Origin: Desulfolutivibrio sulfodismutans DSM 3696
Lineage (GTDB): Bacteria > Desulfobacterota > Desulfovibrionia > Desulfovibrionales > Desulfovibrionaceae
Direction of reading: 5' to 3'
DNA: 64,000 nt
Assembly: GCF_013376455.1 (NCBI RefSeq)
Contig: NZ_CP045504.1
Coordinates: forward strand, 4,324,463 to 4,388,462
How positions within the stretch are numbered: position 1 is the stretch's first letter; each line of letters starts with the position of its first letter. Positions 29,349 to 38,400 of the stretch are shown piece after piece. The translations under genes were made by a program, and so were the position numbers. The notes beneath the pieces were generated by a model that was not told the DNA's origin, did no database searches, and saw only the letters and a list, made by a program, of their open reading frames with translations.

Positions 29349-29917
29349 GGGGTCACCTCCGAGGGTCCATGGAAATGTTCCTGGCCGGGATCTCCTGCCG
29401 CATCGGGAAAACGGTGCACCAGCCTGGCCTTTTTGACGTCGTTCCAGGCAAAGTCCACGGCGGTCTGTTTCGGTCCCGGATCGGCCGTCATGGTGAACGC
29501 CTCGCCTGCGGCCCCGGTCAGGATTCCCCGGAACCTCCGACGCCCTAAGCGGGGCGTCAGAAGCGTCACCTCGATTTCACGGCCGATGTGCCCGGCGAGT
29601 TGGCCGGGCGTGAAAAAACGGCGCTCGATGCCCGGTGAAGAGACCTCAAGCACATAGGGGCCGGGCATGATGTCTTCCACGTCCAAAAGATATCCGGCAT
29701 GGCGGCTGACCGTGGCGCAGTGGTCCACAGTCACTCCGGCCTCGCGCTCCGTCTGCCCCTGAGCCGCCCGGGCCTCGGGGGACAGGTCGATGAAAATACG
29801 CAAAAGTTCCCGATGCCCGGCCGAGGAGAGTTCGATTCCCCAGGGGATGAGTCCCTCGGCGGCGAGAAACGGGGTGAGAAGCTTTTCGATCCGTTGGGCG
29901 CGTTCCTGGATGTCCAT
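29345..29917 (-). CDS. rimP: ribosome maturation factor RimP
   Basis: 190 residues from ATG 29917. Diagnostic VTVDHCATVSRHAGYLLDVEDIMPGPYVLEVSSPGIERR segment in the middle, then GREIEVTLLTPRLGRRRFRGIL. It assists 30S subunit maturation. First gene of the nusA/infB cluster. A 14-bp perfect palindrome CGGCTCGCGAGCCG (29942-29955) lies 25-38 bases upstream, and AGGATAT immediately precedes the start. Confidence 0.93.
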   Translation of the reverse strand: MDIQERAQRIEKLLTPFLAAEGLIPWGIELSSAGHRELLRIFIDLSPEARAAQGQTEREAGVTVDHCATVSRHAGYLLDVEDIMPGPYVLEVSSPGIERRFFTPGQLAGHIGREIEVTLLTPRLGRRRFRGILTGAAGEAFTMTADPGPKQTAVDFAWNDVKKARLVHRFPDAAGDPGQEHFHGPSEVTP

Positions 29918-29964
29918 ATATCCTATAAAATACGGGAAAGTCGGCTCGCGAGCCGTGGCCCGGC

Positions 29965-29996
29965 AAAAAAAAAGTGGACCCAACCCGCTGGTCCAC
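29965..29996 (-). terminator. intrinsic terminator of tRNA-Gly
   Basis: On the minus strand GTGGACC, an 8-9 base loop and GGTCCAC are followed by nine T. It lies 50 bp after the tRNA and isolates it from the rimP transcript. Confidence 0.88.
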
Positions 29997-30045
29997 CTCT
30001 CCTCGTCACACATAAAAACGCCAGGGTCGTCAGAGGCTTAGAAGC

Positions 30046-30121
30046 TGGAGCGGGCGACGAGGATCGAACTCGCGACACCAAGCTTGGGAAGCTTGTACTC
30101 TACCAGCTGAGCTACGCCCGC
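30046..30121 (-). tRNA. tRNA-Gly (anticodon CCC)
   Basis: 76 nt with encoded CCA. Acceptor GCGGGCG pairs with CGCCCGC. The D arm is GCTC/GAGT, and the anticodon stem CAAGC/GCTTG encloses loop TTCCCAA, giving anticodon CCC. The T arm is GCGAG-TTCGATC-CTCGT. It reads GGG codons. Confidence 0.96.
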
Positions 30122-30132
30122 TCGAATTGATG

Positions 30133-30160
30133 AAATTACCCGGTGTGGAGTTTTTGTCAA
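30133..30160 (-). promoter_or_regulatory. sigma70-type promoter of tRNA-Gly
   Basis: On the minus strand TTGACA (30155-30160), 16-bp spacer, TAATTT (30133-30138), ending 11 bp before the mature tRNA 5' end. Confidence 0.7.
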
Positions 30161-30604
30161 GGGGCAAGATGCCCCGGGGAGCCCCCGGGGTTCCCCCGAT
30201 GGGCGGAGGCGGGCGCCGACACGCCCGGGCGCAGCAACCCGTCCGGACGCAAGACATCCCTTTTTCCGGGGAGTTGCGTGCGGATGCCGGATGTCGCTTC
30301 AGGGTTGCCTTTTTTGCCCGCGATGTATAGAAGTAATTGGTTGTCGGCACGCTGCCCCAGGGCGGCATGCGATTTAAAACAATCAACCCAAGGTTTTTTC
30401 ATGGACCCTGACGGTAGTCGGCCCCGAAAGGCCGCGCGGCGCCAGCGCCGCGACCAGACCATGTCCCGCGCCTTTTCCCGGCCGCGAGGGATGTCCTGGT
30501 CGCTCCCGTTTTCGGACGGGTCCGACTAAGCCTTTCCCCTCCCGGTTCGCCAAAGGCGCGGCCAGTTCCGCAGCCTGTAATTCCCTGTGCAAGGGAGGCG
30601 AACC
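30161..30604. other. 444-bp upstream region of mgtE
   Basis: Divergent region between the tRNA-Gly promoter and mgtE. It has several GC-rich hairpins, but I could not fit an M-box (ykoK) magnesium riboswitch to it. No convincing gene: open frames on both strands lack ribosome sites and recognisable content. Confidence 0.5.
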
Positions 30605-32068
30605 ATGCCGAACACCCTTCTGGCGAAATTTCCCATGGCGACGTCCGTCCCGGGCGTTTCCGACGTTTCGCGCGATGATCGCCGGGATGCCGTCGACGTC
30701 ACGGCCCTGATCCGTTGCGCCGCAAGCGGCGAGCATCCCGGCGTCACGGCGCAACGCCTGTGCGCCGCCTTCGAAAACTCCCGCGAGGGCGACTCCCCCG
30801 ATCCCGGCAGGGCGGCCCAGGTGGCCCGGCGGGTGTTGGCGGCCCTGGCCCCCGAGCGCCGGGCGGAAATCTTCGCCCACCTGACCGTGCCCGCCCAGGT
30901 GGCCACGGCCCAGGCCATGACCCGGGGCGAGGTTACGGCCCTGGTGTCGGCTATGCCCCACGACGACCGGGTGGATCTGCTCAAGCGCATCCCGGCCGAA
31001 TGCCGCCAGGCCGTGATGCCCGCCCTGGCCCAGGCCGAGCGCGAGGACATCCGCCGCCTGTCCTCCTACGCCGAGGGCACGGCCGGGGCGGTCATGACCT
31101 CGGAATACGCCTCCCTGAATCCGGAGATGACCGCCCGGGAGGCCATCGAGAAGCTGCGCCTGGAGGCCCCGGACAAGGAGACCATCTATTACGCCTATGT
31201 GGTGGACGCCGCCCGGGGGCTGACGGGATTCGTGTCGCTTAAGGATCTCATCCTGGCCCGGCCCGAAAGCCGGGTCTCGGACCTGATGAACCGGGAGGTG
31301 ATCTTCGCCCGGGCCGGTGACGACCAGGAAGAGGTGGTGAAAACGATCTCCCGCTACGACCTGCTGGCCCTGCCCGTGGTGGACGAGAACGGGGTCTTGG
31401 TGGGCATCGTCACCCATGACGACGCCATGGACGTGCTGCACCAGGAGCACACCGAGGATATGGAGAAGTTCGCGGCCATCGGCGGCAGCCACGACGGCCA
31501 GGCCTACCTGCGCACCTCGGCCTTCGGGCATTTCCGCAACCGGGCCTTCTGGGTGGTGATCCTGGCCGCCCTGGGGCTGGTGTCCGGGCTGATCATCAGT
31601 TCCTTCGAGTCCACCCTGGCCAGTCTTTTGATCCTGACCCTGTACATGCCCATGATCGCCGCCGCCGGGGGCAACGTGGGCAGCCAGTCGGCCACGGTGG
31701 TCATCCGGGCCCTGACCCTTGGCGACGTGAAACCCCGCGACGCCCTGCGGGTCTTTCTCAAGGAGTTCCAGGTGGCGGCCATGCTGGGCGGCATCCTGGC
31801 CCTTCTGGCCTTCGCCAAGGTGTCGTTTCTGTCCCACGGGGCGGTGTTGCCAGCGGGCGTGACCCTGGCCAAGGTGGGCCTGGTGGTCGGCCTGGCGCTG
31901 TGCGCCCAGGTGGTCACGGCTACCATCCTCGGCGCGGCCCTGCCGATTCTGGCCGTGCGCCTGGGGCGCGACCCGGCCGTGGCCGCCAGCCCCTCCCTGA
32001 CCACGTTGGTGGATATCACCGGGCTTCTGCTCTATTTCGGCGCGGCCAGGATCATTCTGGGCGTGTAG
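30605..32068 (+). CDS. mgtE: magnesium transporter MgtE
   Basis: 487 residues from ATG 30605 with GGAGG at 30594-30598. Cytosolic MgtE N domain (about 40-145), then a CBS pair (AVMTSEYASL and DLMNREVIFA halves, about 155-290). Five transmembrane helices follow, with the pore signature AAAGGNVGSQSATVVIRAL at about residue 355. A homodimeric Mg channel gated by cytosolic Mg through the N/CBS domains. Followed by its own terminator. Confidence 0.96.
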   Translation: MPNTLLAKFPMATSVPGVSDVSRDDRRDAVDVTALIRCAASGEHPGVTAQRLCAAFENSREGDSPDPGRAAQVARRVLAALAPERRAEIFAHLTVPAQVATAQAMTRGEVTALVSAMPHDDRVDLLKRIPAECRQAVMPALAQAEREDIRRLSSYAEGTAGAVMTSEYASLNPEMTAREAIEKLRLEAPDKETIYYAYVVDAARGLTGFVSLKDLILARPESRVSDLMNREVIFARAGDDQEEVVKTISRYDLLALPVVDENGVLVGIVTHDDAMDVLHQEHTEDMEKFAAIGGSHDGQAYLRTSAFGHFRNRAFWVVILAALGLVSGLIISSFESTLASLLILTLYMPMIAAAGGNVGSQSATVVIRALTLGDVKPRDALRVFLKEFQVAAMLGGILALLAFAKVSFLSHGAVLPAGVTLAKVGLVVGLALCAQVVTATILGAALPILAVRLGRDPAVAASPSLTTLVDITGLLLYFGAARIILGV

Positions 32069-32090
32069 CCGGAGCGCGGCGCGAAGCCGG

Positions 32091-32126
32091 GGCCGGGCGG
32101 GGAATCCCCGTCCGGCCCTTTTTGTT
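32091..32126 (+). terminator. intrinsic terminator of mgtE
   Basis: GGCCGGgCGGGGA / TCCCCGtCCGGCC stem followed by CTTTTTGTT, 23 bp after the mgtE stop. Confidence 0.88.
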
Positions 32127-32213
32127 GCTACGGACCTGTCTCGATCCCGAGAATGGCGGCCAGAAGATTCGTCATACCGAGCACGCAGTCGTTCCGACCT
32201 GGGGCGTCGGATG

Positions 32214-32459
32214 TCACAGCAGTTCCCGTCCGGACGGTCCTCCCCAGCCCACGGCCTCGTGCCGGTTGTCCGCAGTCACCCGGGCCAGCAGTTCGGCCAG
32301 AGACATCTTCGGGCGCTGCCGCACTTTCATGATCATGAGCCCTTCCGGCGTGCGGTCGATGCGCACTGCATCGCCCGGGGAAAGCCCGGCCTCGGCGGCC
32401 AGGGCCTTGGGGATGCGCAGGCCGAGGCTGTTGCCCCGGCGGGAAACGAGGGTTTCCAT
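32214..32459 (-). CDS. mazE: MazE-type antitoxin (AbrB fold), apparently without its toxin
   Basis: 81 residues behind GAGGAGG. The N-terminal swapped-hairpin AbrB domain (RRGNSLGLRIPKALAAEAGL) binds DNA. The C-terminal SLAELLARVTADNRHEAVGWG matches the MazE tail that wraps around MazF. Normally mazF follows directly, but the next 90 bp to the mgtE terminator are too short for it. An open frame there ends in NLLAAILGIETGP and could be a toxin remnant (weak). Orphan antitoxin in an accessory spot beside the IS-split DUF3800 gene. Confidence 0.8.
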   Translation of the reverse strand: METLVSRRGNSLGLRIPKALAAEAGLSPGDAVRIDRTPEGLMIMKVRQRPKMSLAELLARVTADNRHEAVGWGGPSGRELL

Positions 32460-32835
32460 AACGCCTCCTCGGTGAGTGGGTTGTCCGCTCCGGCATGGAT
32501 GTGCTTTGCATATTCGGTGACCGGCGTCATCATGGCCGCCAGCCGGAAGGGATTGGCCTCAACCTTGCGGCGAGGACGGTTGCCATGTACCGTTGTCACA
32601 TGATTCCGTGAGGTATGTCCGGTCATTATCGGAGGATGTATGGGGTATTTTCTCTTTGTGGACGAAAGCGGACATGACCGCCGCGAGGCGCCGTACATGG
32701 TGCTGGCGGGAATCATTGTCGAAGATCGGAATATCTGGAACCTCATCCAGGCGATACGCAGGGCGGAAGAAGTCTTTTTTGGTATGCGGATCACCAAGGG
32801 TGAGCTGGAACTGAAAGGAAAAAAGCTCCTGAAAA

Positions 32836-34098
32836 GAGACCGTTGCACGGGAAAATGGCACAATTCTATTGTAATTTTAGGCAATTATGCTATATTTTCT
32901 CCATCAAAAATGATGGAGGCGATCATGAGCGAGCGCAATTCCAAAAAGCCCGGTATTGCCGACTACGTCGTGTCCCATCGCAGGCACAAGGAATGCTTTC
33001 TGGATGAGATTGATCGCCTCATTGATTGGAAGCCGTTTGAGAAGCTTCTTCGAAAAAAGCTCAGCCGAGTCGTCAATGCCGTTGGTAATCCTGCATATGC
33101 ACCGTTGCCGATGTTTAAAATCCTTCTGCTCCAGAGGTGGTACAACCTGAGCGACGCGGCGGTGGAGGAATGCTTGTACGATCGGTTGTCCTTTGTCCGA
33201 TTCGTGGGCCTTTCCCTTGATCATGACGAGGTGCCCGATTCCTCGACCATTTGCCGGTTTCGGCAGAGCCTGCTTGAAAAAAACGTCTTGAAGCGGCTTC
33301 TGGACAAACTCAACCATCAACTCCAGCGGCGCGGCTTACTGGTACGTGAAGGAGCCATCGTGGACGCGAGCGTCATCACCTCCTCGCGCCGCCCCCTCAA
33401 AGTAATCGATATTCTTCCCGAAGATCGCGAGGAAGATGACGACGAGGCGTCGGACGTAACCATCAGCTACTCCGATGACGCCGATGCGGCCTGGTTGCGC
33501 AAAGGGAACCGGGCTTATTACGGCTACAAAGTCCATGCGGCCACGGACAGCCGGGACGGCTTTCTCCTCGGCGGCCATGTCACGCCCGCCAACCGTTCGG
33601 ATACGCAGGAATTCGTGGATATTCTTGATGAGATTGGCCCCATGCCAGGGGGCCGCATCTATGCGGACAAGGGATACAGCAGCCAGTTGAACAGGCATGT
33701 GCTCCAAGCTCGGAGACTTGCCGACGGCATCATGCATAAGGCCGCTCGCAACCGTGCGCTGAACCCCGCCGAAAAAGCGGCAAATCGTCAAGTTAGCAGC
33801 GTCCGGTCGAAGGTGGAACGGGCTTTCGGAACGCTCAAAAGAAGTTATGGCTTCTTCCGGACGCGTTACCTGGGGGTAGCCAAGGTTGAACTTGAATTTT
33901 TACTCAACGCTATGGCTTTCAACTTGAAAAAAGCGGTGCTCAAAGCGGGATGTTGAGGAACACTTACGCTAAGGAGTGACGAACGCCGCCTCAAGGTGAA
34001 ACAAGATCAGCGCTGTCGGCTAAACGACGGCGGAAACAGACGACCGAGACCTTTCGAGAGAATTCCGTAACGACATCAGAGGATTGTGCAGCGGTCTC
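32836..34098 (+). mobile_element. IS5-like insertion sequence, 1263 bp
   Basis: Left end GAGACCGTTGCACGGG, right end (reverse complement) GAGACCGCTGCACAATCC: imperfect terminal inverted repeats identical at 12 of the first 13 bases. Flanked by a perfect 5-bp duplication GAAAA at 32831-32835 and 34099-34103. One intact transposase gene. The ends resemble those I recall for IS1106-like members of the IS5 family, but exact subgroup placement needs a search. Confidence 0.92.
32925..33956 (+). CDS. IS5-family DDE transposase
   Basis: 343 residues from ATG 32925 (GGAGG five bases upstream), even though the frame stays open back into the DUF3800 fragment. An N-terminal DUF772-type helical domain (PLPMFKILLLQRWYNLSD) is followed by the DDE catalytic domain: Asp147 in AIVDASVI, Asp248 in YADKGYSS and Glu298 in SKVERAFGTLKR. 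The catalytic triad is complete, so the element may still be active. A promoter-like TTGTAA (32869-32874), 16 bp, TATATT (32891-32896) lies inside the left end. Confidence 0.94.
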   Translation: MSERNSKKPGIADYVVSHRRHKECFLDEIDRLIDWKPFEKLLRKKLSRVVNAVGNPAYAPLPMFKILLLQRWYNLSDAAVEECLYDRLSFVRFVGLSLDHDEVPDSSTICRFRQSLLEKNVLKRLLDKLNHQLQRRGLLVREGAIVDASVITSSRRPLKVIDILPEDREEDDDEASDVTISYSDDADAAWLRKGNRAYYGYKVHAATDSRDGFLLGGHVTPANRSDTQEFVDILDEIGPMPGGRIYADKGYSSQLNRHVLQARRLADGIMHKAARNRALNPAEKAANRQVSSVRSKVERAFGTLKRSYGFFRTRYLGVAKVELEFLLNAMAFNLKKAVLKAGC

Positions 34099-34953
34099 GA
34101 AAAGGAAAACATACAAATATGCATTGCAGTTTCCGGATTATGAACCAGATGAGCGCACGAGGTTGGCAAGACGCTGTTTGGAAAAGGGTTTTTCAAGTCG
34201 AGGAAGTGAATGCAATGAAGTCACAAAATATGAATTGACAGCTCTTGCACAGGCAAAGATTGCATATGTGAAATATGTTTTTGACGTATGCAGAAGATCT
34301 AATGTTAAAGCTATAGGTAGTATTGTAGATAGATCGTCGGCGATCCCCCAAGGGGCCGATTATCTCAGGAAGGACTATGCTTACCTCTTTGAAAGGTTCT
34401 ATTATTATCTTGAGAATGTACATCGATCTGAAATGGGATATATCGTTTTTGATGAGCTTGACAAATCACAAAGCCATATCCTCCTGGATCAAATGGAAGC
34501 GTATTTCATTAAAACGAAGAAAGGACGTGACCGGGCGGCAAGGATCATTCCGGAACCGTTCTTTGTCCACAGCGATATGAGTAGTCTTGTCCAAGTCGCT
34601 GATATTTTGGCATATGTTTTGTCGTGGGGGAAGGTGCTTCCAACAAAAGAATCCTGCCGCCCAGAACTTGGGGAGGTGGCACAAAGGGCCGTGGCCTTGC
34701 GAAGCGATGCCAGACGTGAAATCGCAGAAATCAAGAAAGGGCAGGAGTCGATCATCTATGGATTCGCATTGATTGAGAATCTTTGCGCCGGAGGAAAATA
34801 AAAAAGGCAATGCCGACTTGCGCCAGCAAAGCCTCCAGCTAAAAGATAGGTAGGTATCGTTTTTCTGTCAAGACGATTTTCTGCCTCCTCACTTTCCCGC
34901 CTTTCCGGGCTCATCGCCCCTCATTGTTTTTCGTCTCCCTGACGTTTTCACCG

Positions 34954-34970
34954 TTGGTCCGCCCCTTGCA
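34954..34970 (+). promoter_or_regulatory. sigma54-type promoter of the flgF operon
   Basis: TTGGTCCGCCCCTTGCA: GG at 34956-34957 and GC at 34968-34969 separated by exactly 10 bp, with the TTGCA -12 element intact. The predicted transcript begins near 34981, just before the GAGGAGGA ribosome site and the flgF ATG. Flagellar rod/hook genes in this group are commonly sigma54-dependent. Confidence 0.7.
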
Positions 34971-34998
34971 TCCCTCCCGGTCGAGGAGGACTCCTTCC

Positions 34999-35781
34999 AT
35001 GGACATGAGCATGTACAGCGCGCTTTTCGGGGCTTTAAGCAACGAAAACCGCCTCAACATCAGCGCCAACAATTTGGCGAACATCAACACCACCGGCTAC
35101 AAGCGCGACCAGGTGTCCTTCCACGACACCTTCGTGCGCTACGCCCATGATTATCACCCCGACCCGCGCGGAACCATCCGCGAGGAAGAGCTTCTGCCCG
35201 AGGCCGAGCTCATCGCCAAACCGCGCCTGTCCATGCAGCAGATCGACTTCTCCCAGGGGGCGCTGCAGGCCACGGGCAACACCTTCGATCTGGCCATCCA
35301 GGGGCCGGGATTTTTCCGGGTGCGTTCTCCGGACGGGGACTATCTGACCCGTAGCGGAGCCTTTATGCGCGGCCCGGATGGAACGCTCATGACCGACCAG
35401 GGCTATCAGGTGCTTGGAGAGGGAGGCGCCATCGACATCCCGGCGGGCAAGGTCATCACGGTGGCCGGAGACGGCCAGATCTCCGTGGACGGCGCGCCCG
35501 TGGGCACGCTGGACCTGGTAGCCGTGGCCGAGCCCGAGACCCTGGAGAAGTACGGGTCCAACCTCTACCGGGGGAATGATGGCGCAGCCATCCAATCCCA
35601 GGCCATCGATCCGGCCCTGACCCAGGTGGTGCAGGGCTATCTGGAAAAGCCCAACGTGGAGGTGGTTTCGGAGATGGTGTCCATGATCGAGACCCAGCGG
35701 ACCTTTGAGGCCTACCAGAAGGTCATGACCACCTCTCAGGAACTTGACACCCGGGCGACCAGGGTCGGTTCGGACAAATAA
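34999..35781 (+). CDS. flgF: flagellar basal-body rod protein FlgF
   Basis: 260 residues from ATG 34999 with GAGGAGG upstream. N-terminal flagellar rod signature LNISANNLANINTTGYKRD and the C-terminal EMVSMIETQRTFEAYQKVM heptad region, both shared by rod/hook axial proteins. One-gene shift from flgG. Proximal rod component secreted by the flagellar type III apparatus. First gene of the operon. Confidence 0.94.
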   Translation: MDMSMYSALFGALSNENRLNISANNLANINTTGYKRDQVSFHDTFVRYAHDYHPDPRGTIREEELLPEAELIAKPRLSMQQIDFSQGALQATGNTFDLAIQGPGFFRVRSPDGDYLTRSGAFMRGPDGTLMTDQGYQVLGEGGAIDIPAGKVITVAGDGQISVDGAPVGTLDLVAVAEPETLEKYGSNLYRGNDGAAIQSQAIDPALTQVVQGYLEKPNVEVVSEMVSMIETQRTFEAYQKVMTTSQELDTRATRVGSDK

Positions 35782-35799
35782 CGCAGGAGGTTGACGCGT

Positions 35800-36582
35800 A
35801 TGATGCGTTCTCTTTGGACGGCCACCACCGGCATGGTGGCCATGCAGATGCAGATAGACACCATGTCCCACAACCTGGCCAACGTGAACACCATCGGCTT
35901 CAAAAAGAGCCGGGCCGAGTTCGAGGATCTCATGTACCAGACCCAGGCCGTGGCCGGCACCGAAATCGCCGGCGGCGACCGCCTGCCCACCGGCCTTCAG
36001 GTAGGCCTTGGCGTGCGGCCCACCACGGTGCACAAGTTCTTTACCCAGGGCGATCTGCAAAACACCGGCAACCAGCTCGACATCGCCATCGAGGGCGACG
36101 GGTTTTTCCGCCTGGACGTCAACGGCCGCGAACTCTATTCCCGGGCCGGCTCCTTCAAGCTCAACCAGGACGGCACCATCGTCTCGGCCAACGGCTATGT
36201 CCTGCAGCCTGAATTCGCCGTGCCCCAGGAGACCAAAAACATCACCATCACCGAGGGCGGCCACCTGGCCTGCCTGGATGCGGACGGCGAGGAACTGGCC
36301 GGGGTGGACATCCCCCTCTACACCTTCATCAACCCGGCGGGCTTAAGCGCCGAGGGCCGCAACCTCTATTCCACCACCGAGGCCTCGGGCGACCCCGAGG
36401 AACTCAATCCCGGCGACCAGAACGCAGGCATCCTGGTCCAGGGTTTCCTGGAAATGTCCAACGTGGAGCTTGTGGACGAAATGGTGGGGCTCATCGTGGG
36501 CCAGCGGGCCTATGAGGCCAACTCCAAGGCCATCACCACCGCTGACGGCATGCTCCAGACAGCGGTCAACGTGAAGCGGTAA
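35800..36582 (+). CDS. flgG: flagellar distal rod protein FlgG
   Basis: 260 residues from ATG 35800, with AGGAGG at 35785-35790. MMRSLWTATTGMVAMQMQIDTMSHNLANVNTIGFKKSR is the FlgG N-terminus, and ELVDEMVGLIVGQRAYEANSKAI the matching C-terminal helix. It forms the distal rod through the P and L rings. Starts 18 bp after flgF. Confidence 0.97.
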   Translation: MMRSLWTATTGMVAMQMQIDTMSHNLANVNTIGFKKSRAEFEDLMYQTQAVAGTEIAGGDRLPTGLQVGLGVRPTTVHKFFTQGDLQNTGNQLDIAIEGDGFFRLDVNGRELYSRAGSFKLNQDGTIVSANGYVLQPEFAVPQETKNITITEGGHLACLDADGEELAGVDIPLYTFINPAGLSAEGRNLYSTTEASGDPEELNPGDQNAGILVQGFLEMSNVELVDEMVGLIVGQRAYEANSKAITTADGMLQTAVNVKR

Positions 36583-36588
36583 CCTGCC

Positions 36589-37590
36589 ATGAACAGCACG
36601 GGACGTATCTTTGACTCCGCCCGGGCCGCCATCTTTGCGACAGTGGTCTGCCTGGGGGGCGTTTTGTGCGCACCGACGGCCCAGGCCGCCTGGATGCTGC
36701 GCATCCTCCCGGCGGCCTGCGCGGACGGCGAGAGGGTGACGCTACGCGACATCGCCGCGCCTGATCCGGGATTTCCCGAAGACGCCTGGGCCATCCTGGG
36801 GGCCACGGCCCTGTGGGCCGCCCCTGCGCCGGGACAGTCCCAGACCCTGTCCGGGGCCGAACTGCCGGGCAGGCTGCGGGCCTACCTGAAAGACGCCCCC
36901 GTGGAATACGTCCTGCCGATGCAGCTTGTGGTGCGCCGGGGAGGACGGGTGGTCCAGCGCACGGAACTGGAAAATCTCGTCGTCGATTTCTTGACGCCGC
37001 GTCTGTCCGGGCTGCCCGGGCGGACATGGCTGAGCGGGGTGGAGACCCCGGAATACCTCTTTTTGGCCGAGCACGACCGGCTGGCCGTGGAAATGGCCGC
37101 CGGAAGCACGACCAACGGCCCGGGGCCGACGGAACTGCGGCTGTGCGTGGCCGGCCAGGATGGTCGCACGGTCAGCAAGGTGGCGGCCAAGGCCGTGGTC
37201 AACCAGACGACCCGGGTGGCTGTGGCCAGGCGGCCGGTCAATCCCCGCGACGGGGTTTTGACTCAGGAGCTGGTGTCCTTCGAGGAACGCAATCTGGCCG
37301 GGCTTCCCGGACGCCCCTGGGACGGCGCGGGCGTGCCCGTGCGCCTGGTGCGCGGCGTGGGGCAGGGACAGGTGATTTTCGCCCAGGACGTGGAGCCCAT
37401 GCCCGTGGTGCAAAAAGGCGACAAGGTGCTTTTGGTGTACGAAGGCGGCCGCATCCGGCTTCAGGTGGACGCCCTGGCCGAATCCGACGGCGCGCCGGGC
37501 GGGCGGGTGACGGTGCGCAACTTGCAAAGTGAACGGAAAGTCATCGCCTCGGTGCGCGACAAGAACACCGTGGTCGTCACCGAAAGGTGA
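36589..37590 (+). CDS. flgA: flagellar P-ring assembly chaperone FlgA
   Basis: 333 residues. The signal peptide ends at AQA-A. The C-terminal SAF-like region (VAVARRPVNPRDGVLTQELV) and GQVIFAQDVEPMPVVQKGDKV fit FlgA, which helps FlgI polymerise into the P ring in the periplasm. It lies 6 bp after flgG and before flgH-flgI, the order of a P/L-ring module. Confidence 0.88.
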   Translation: MNSTGRIFDSARAAIFATVVCLGGVLCAPTAQAAWMLRILPAACADGERVTLRDIAAPDPGFPEDAWAILGATALWAAPAPGQSQTLSGAELPGRLRAYLKDAPVEYVLPMQLVVRRGGRVVQRTELENLVVDFLTPRLSGLPGRTWLSGVETPEYLFLAEHDRLAVEMAAGSTTNGPGPTELRLCVAGQDGRTVSKVAAKAVVNQTTRVAVARRPVNPRDGVLTQELVSFEERNLAGLPGRPWDGAGVPVRLVRGVGQGQVIFAQDVEPMPVVQKGDKVLLVYEGGRIRLQVDALAESDGAPGGRVTVRNLQSERKVIASVRDKNTVVVTER

Positions 37591-37606
37591 TCAAGGGGGA
37601 TATCCC

Positions 37607-38338
37607 ATGAATCGTACCGCCATCCTGGCCATGATCGTCTGCGTCACCGCCTCCGGCGCGTTGGGCTGTTCTTCGGCGAGCAAGCGGCCCGCCCCGGCGC
37701 CGACCTTGTCCGAGCCGGTCTTCCAGGCCCCGCCCGCGGCGGAGAACCCGGGCTCCATCTTCAGCCAGTCCCAGGCCGGGTTCCTCTTCGAGGACAACCG
37801 GGCCAGGCACATCGGCGACATCGTCATGGTCAACATCGTGGAGAACTCCCGGGGCAAGAATAAGGCCGAGACCAAGTCCGACAAGGATTCCACCGTGGAC
37901 ATCGGTGTGGAGAACTATTTCGGGAACCGGACCTTCGACGGTTCCCTCACCGGACAACTCGGCGGCCCCAATTTCGGCTTGGTGGGCAACACCGGCCAGA
38001 ACGCCATGGTCAAGGCCGGGACCAGCAACAAGTTCAAGGCCAAGGGCGAGACCAAGCGCGAGTCCGACGTCAGCGCCTCCATCGGCTGCCGGGTGGTGGC
38101 CATTCTGCCCGGCGGGGTGATGCAGGTGGAAGGGGCGCGCGAGACCAAGGTCAACGACGAAAACCAGATCATCGTGGTGCGGGGGCTGGTGCGGCCCACG
38201 GACATCGACCCGGACAACTCCGTGGAGTCCACGGCCCTGGCCGACTGCAAGATCGAATACTACGGCGAGGGCGTCTTGGCCGACCGGCAAAAGCCCGGCT
38301 GGCTGTCGCGCATCCTCGACAACGTGTGGCCATTCTAA
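37607..38338 (+). CDS. flgH: flagellar L-ring lipoprotein FlgH
   Basis: 243 residues from ATG 37607 behind AGGGGGA. A signal peptide ends in the lipobox-like [34 protein letters not shown] is the FlgH signature, and [17 protein letters not shown] the conserved C-terminal part. Forms the L ring in the outer membrane. 16 bp after flgA. Confidence 0.95.
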   Translation: MNRTAILAMIVCVTASGALGCSSASKRPAPAPTLSEPVFQAPPAAENPGSIFSQSQAGFLFEDNRARHIGDIVMVNIVENSRGKNKAETKSDKDSTVDIGVENYFGNRTFDGSLTGQLGGPNFGLVGNTGQNAMVKAGTSNKFKAKGETKRESDVSASIGCRVVAILPGGVMQVEGARETKVNDENQIIVVRGLVRPTDIDPDNSVESTALADCKIEYYGEGVLADRQKPGWLSRILDNVWPF

Positions 38339-38400
38339 CCCCTGCGCACGGACGCGGCAGGCGTTCCCGGACGACGGGAACAGGAATGAAAGAGGACGTT

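Larger units (their letters stand above)
32640..34801 (+). pseudogene. DUF3800 protein gene, split by an insertion sequence
   Basis: The 5' part (32640-32835) encodes YFLFVDESGHD and the start of the DUF3800 fold. The 3' part (34104-34801) encodes the rest with IVFDELDKSQ and IIPEPFFVHSDMSSLVQVADILAYVL. Joining 32835 to 34104, with one copy of the 5-bp duplication removed, restores one uninterrupted frame of 297 residues with no other damage, so the insertion is the only lesion. DUF3800 proteins are RNase H-like, often in accessory or defence regions, and of unknown function. The gene is clearly richer in A+T than its neighbours, which suggests horizontal acquisition. GGAGG lies at 32631-32635. 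Confidence 0.9.

Noticed and set aside
30161..30604. M-box magnesium riboswitch before mgtE
   Set aside because: I could not match the conserved M-box segments. Only general GC hairpins are present.
32640..33956. Single fusion protein of DUF3800 N-terminus and transposase
   Set aside because: The frame is open by chance through the left end of the element. The transposase has its own start at 32925 with GGAGG.
34124..34801. Separate gene starting at TTG 34124
   Set aside because: It is in frame with the 5' DUF3800 part after removing the insertion sequence and lacks its own ribosome site.
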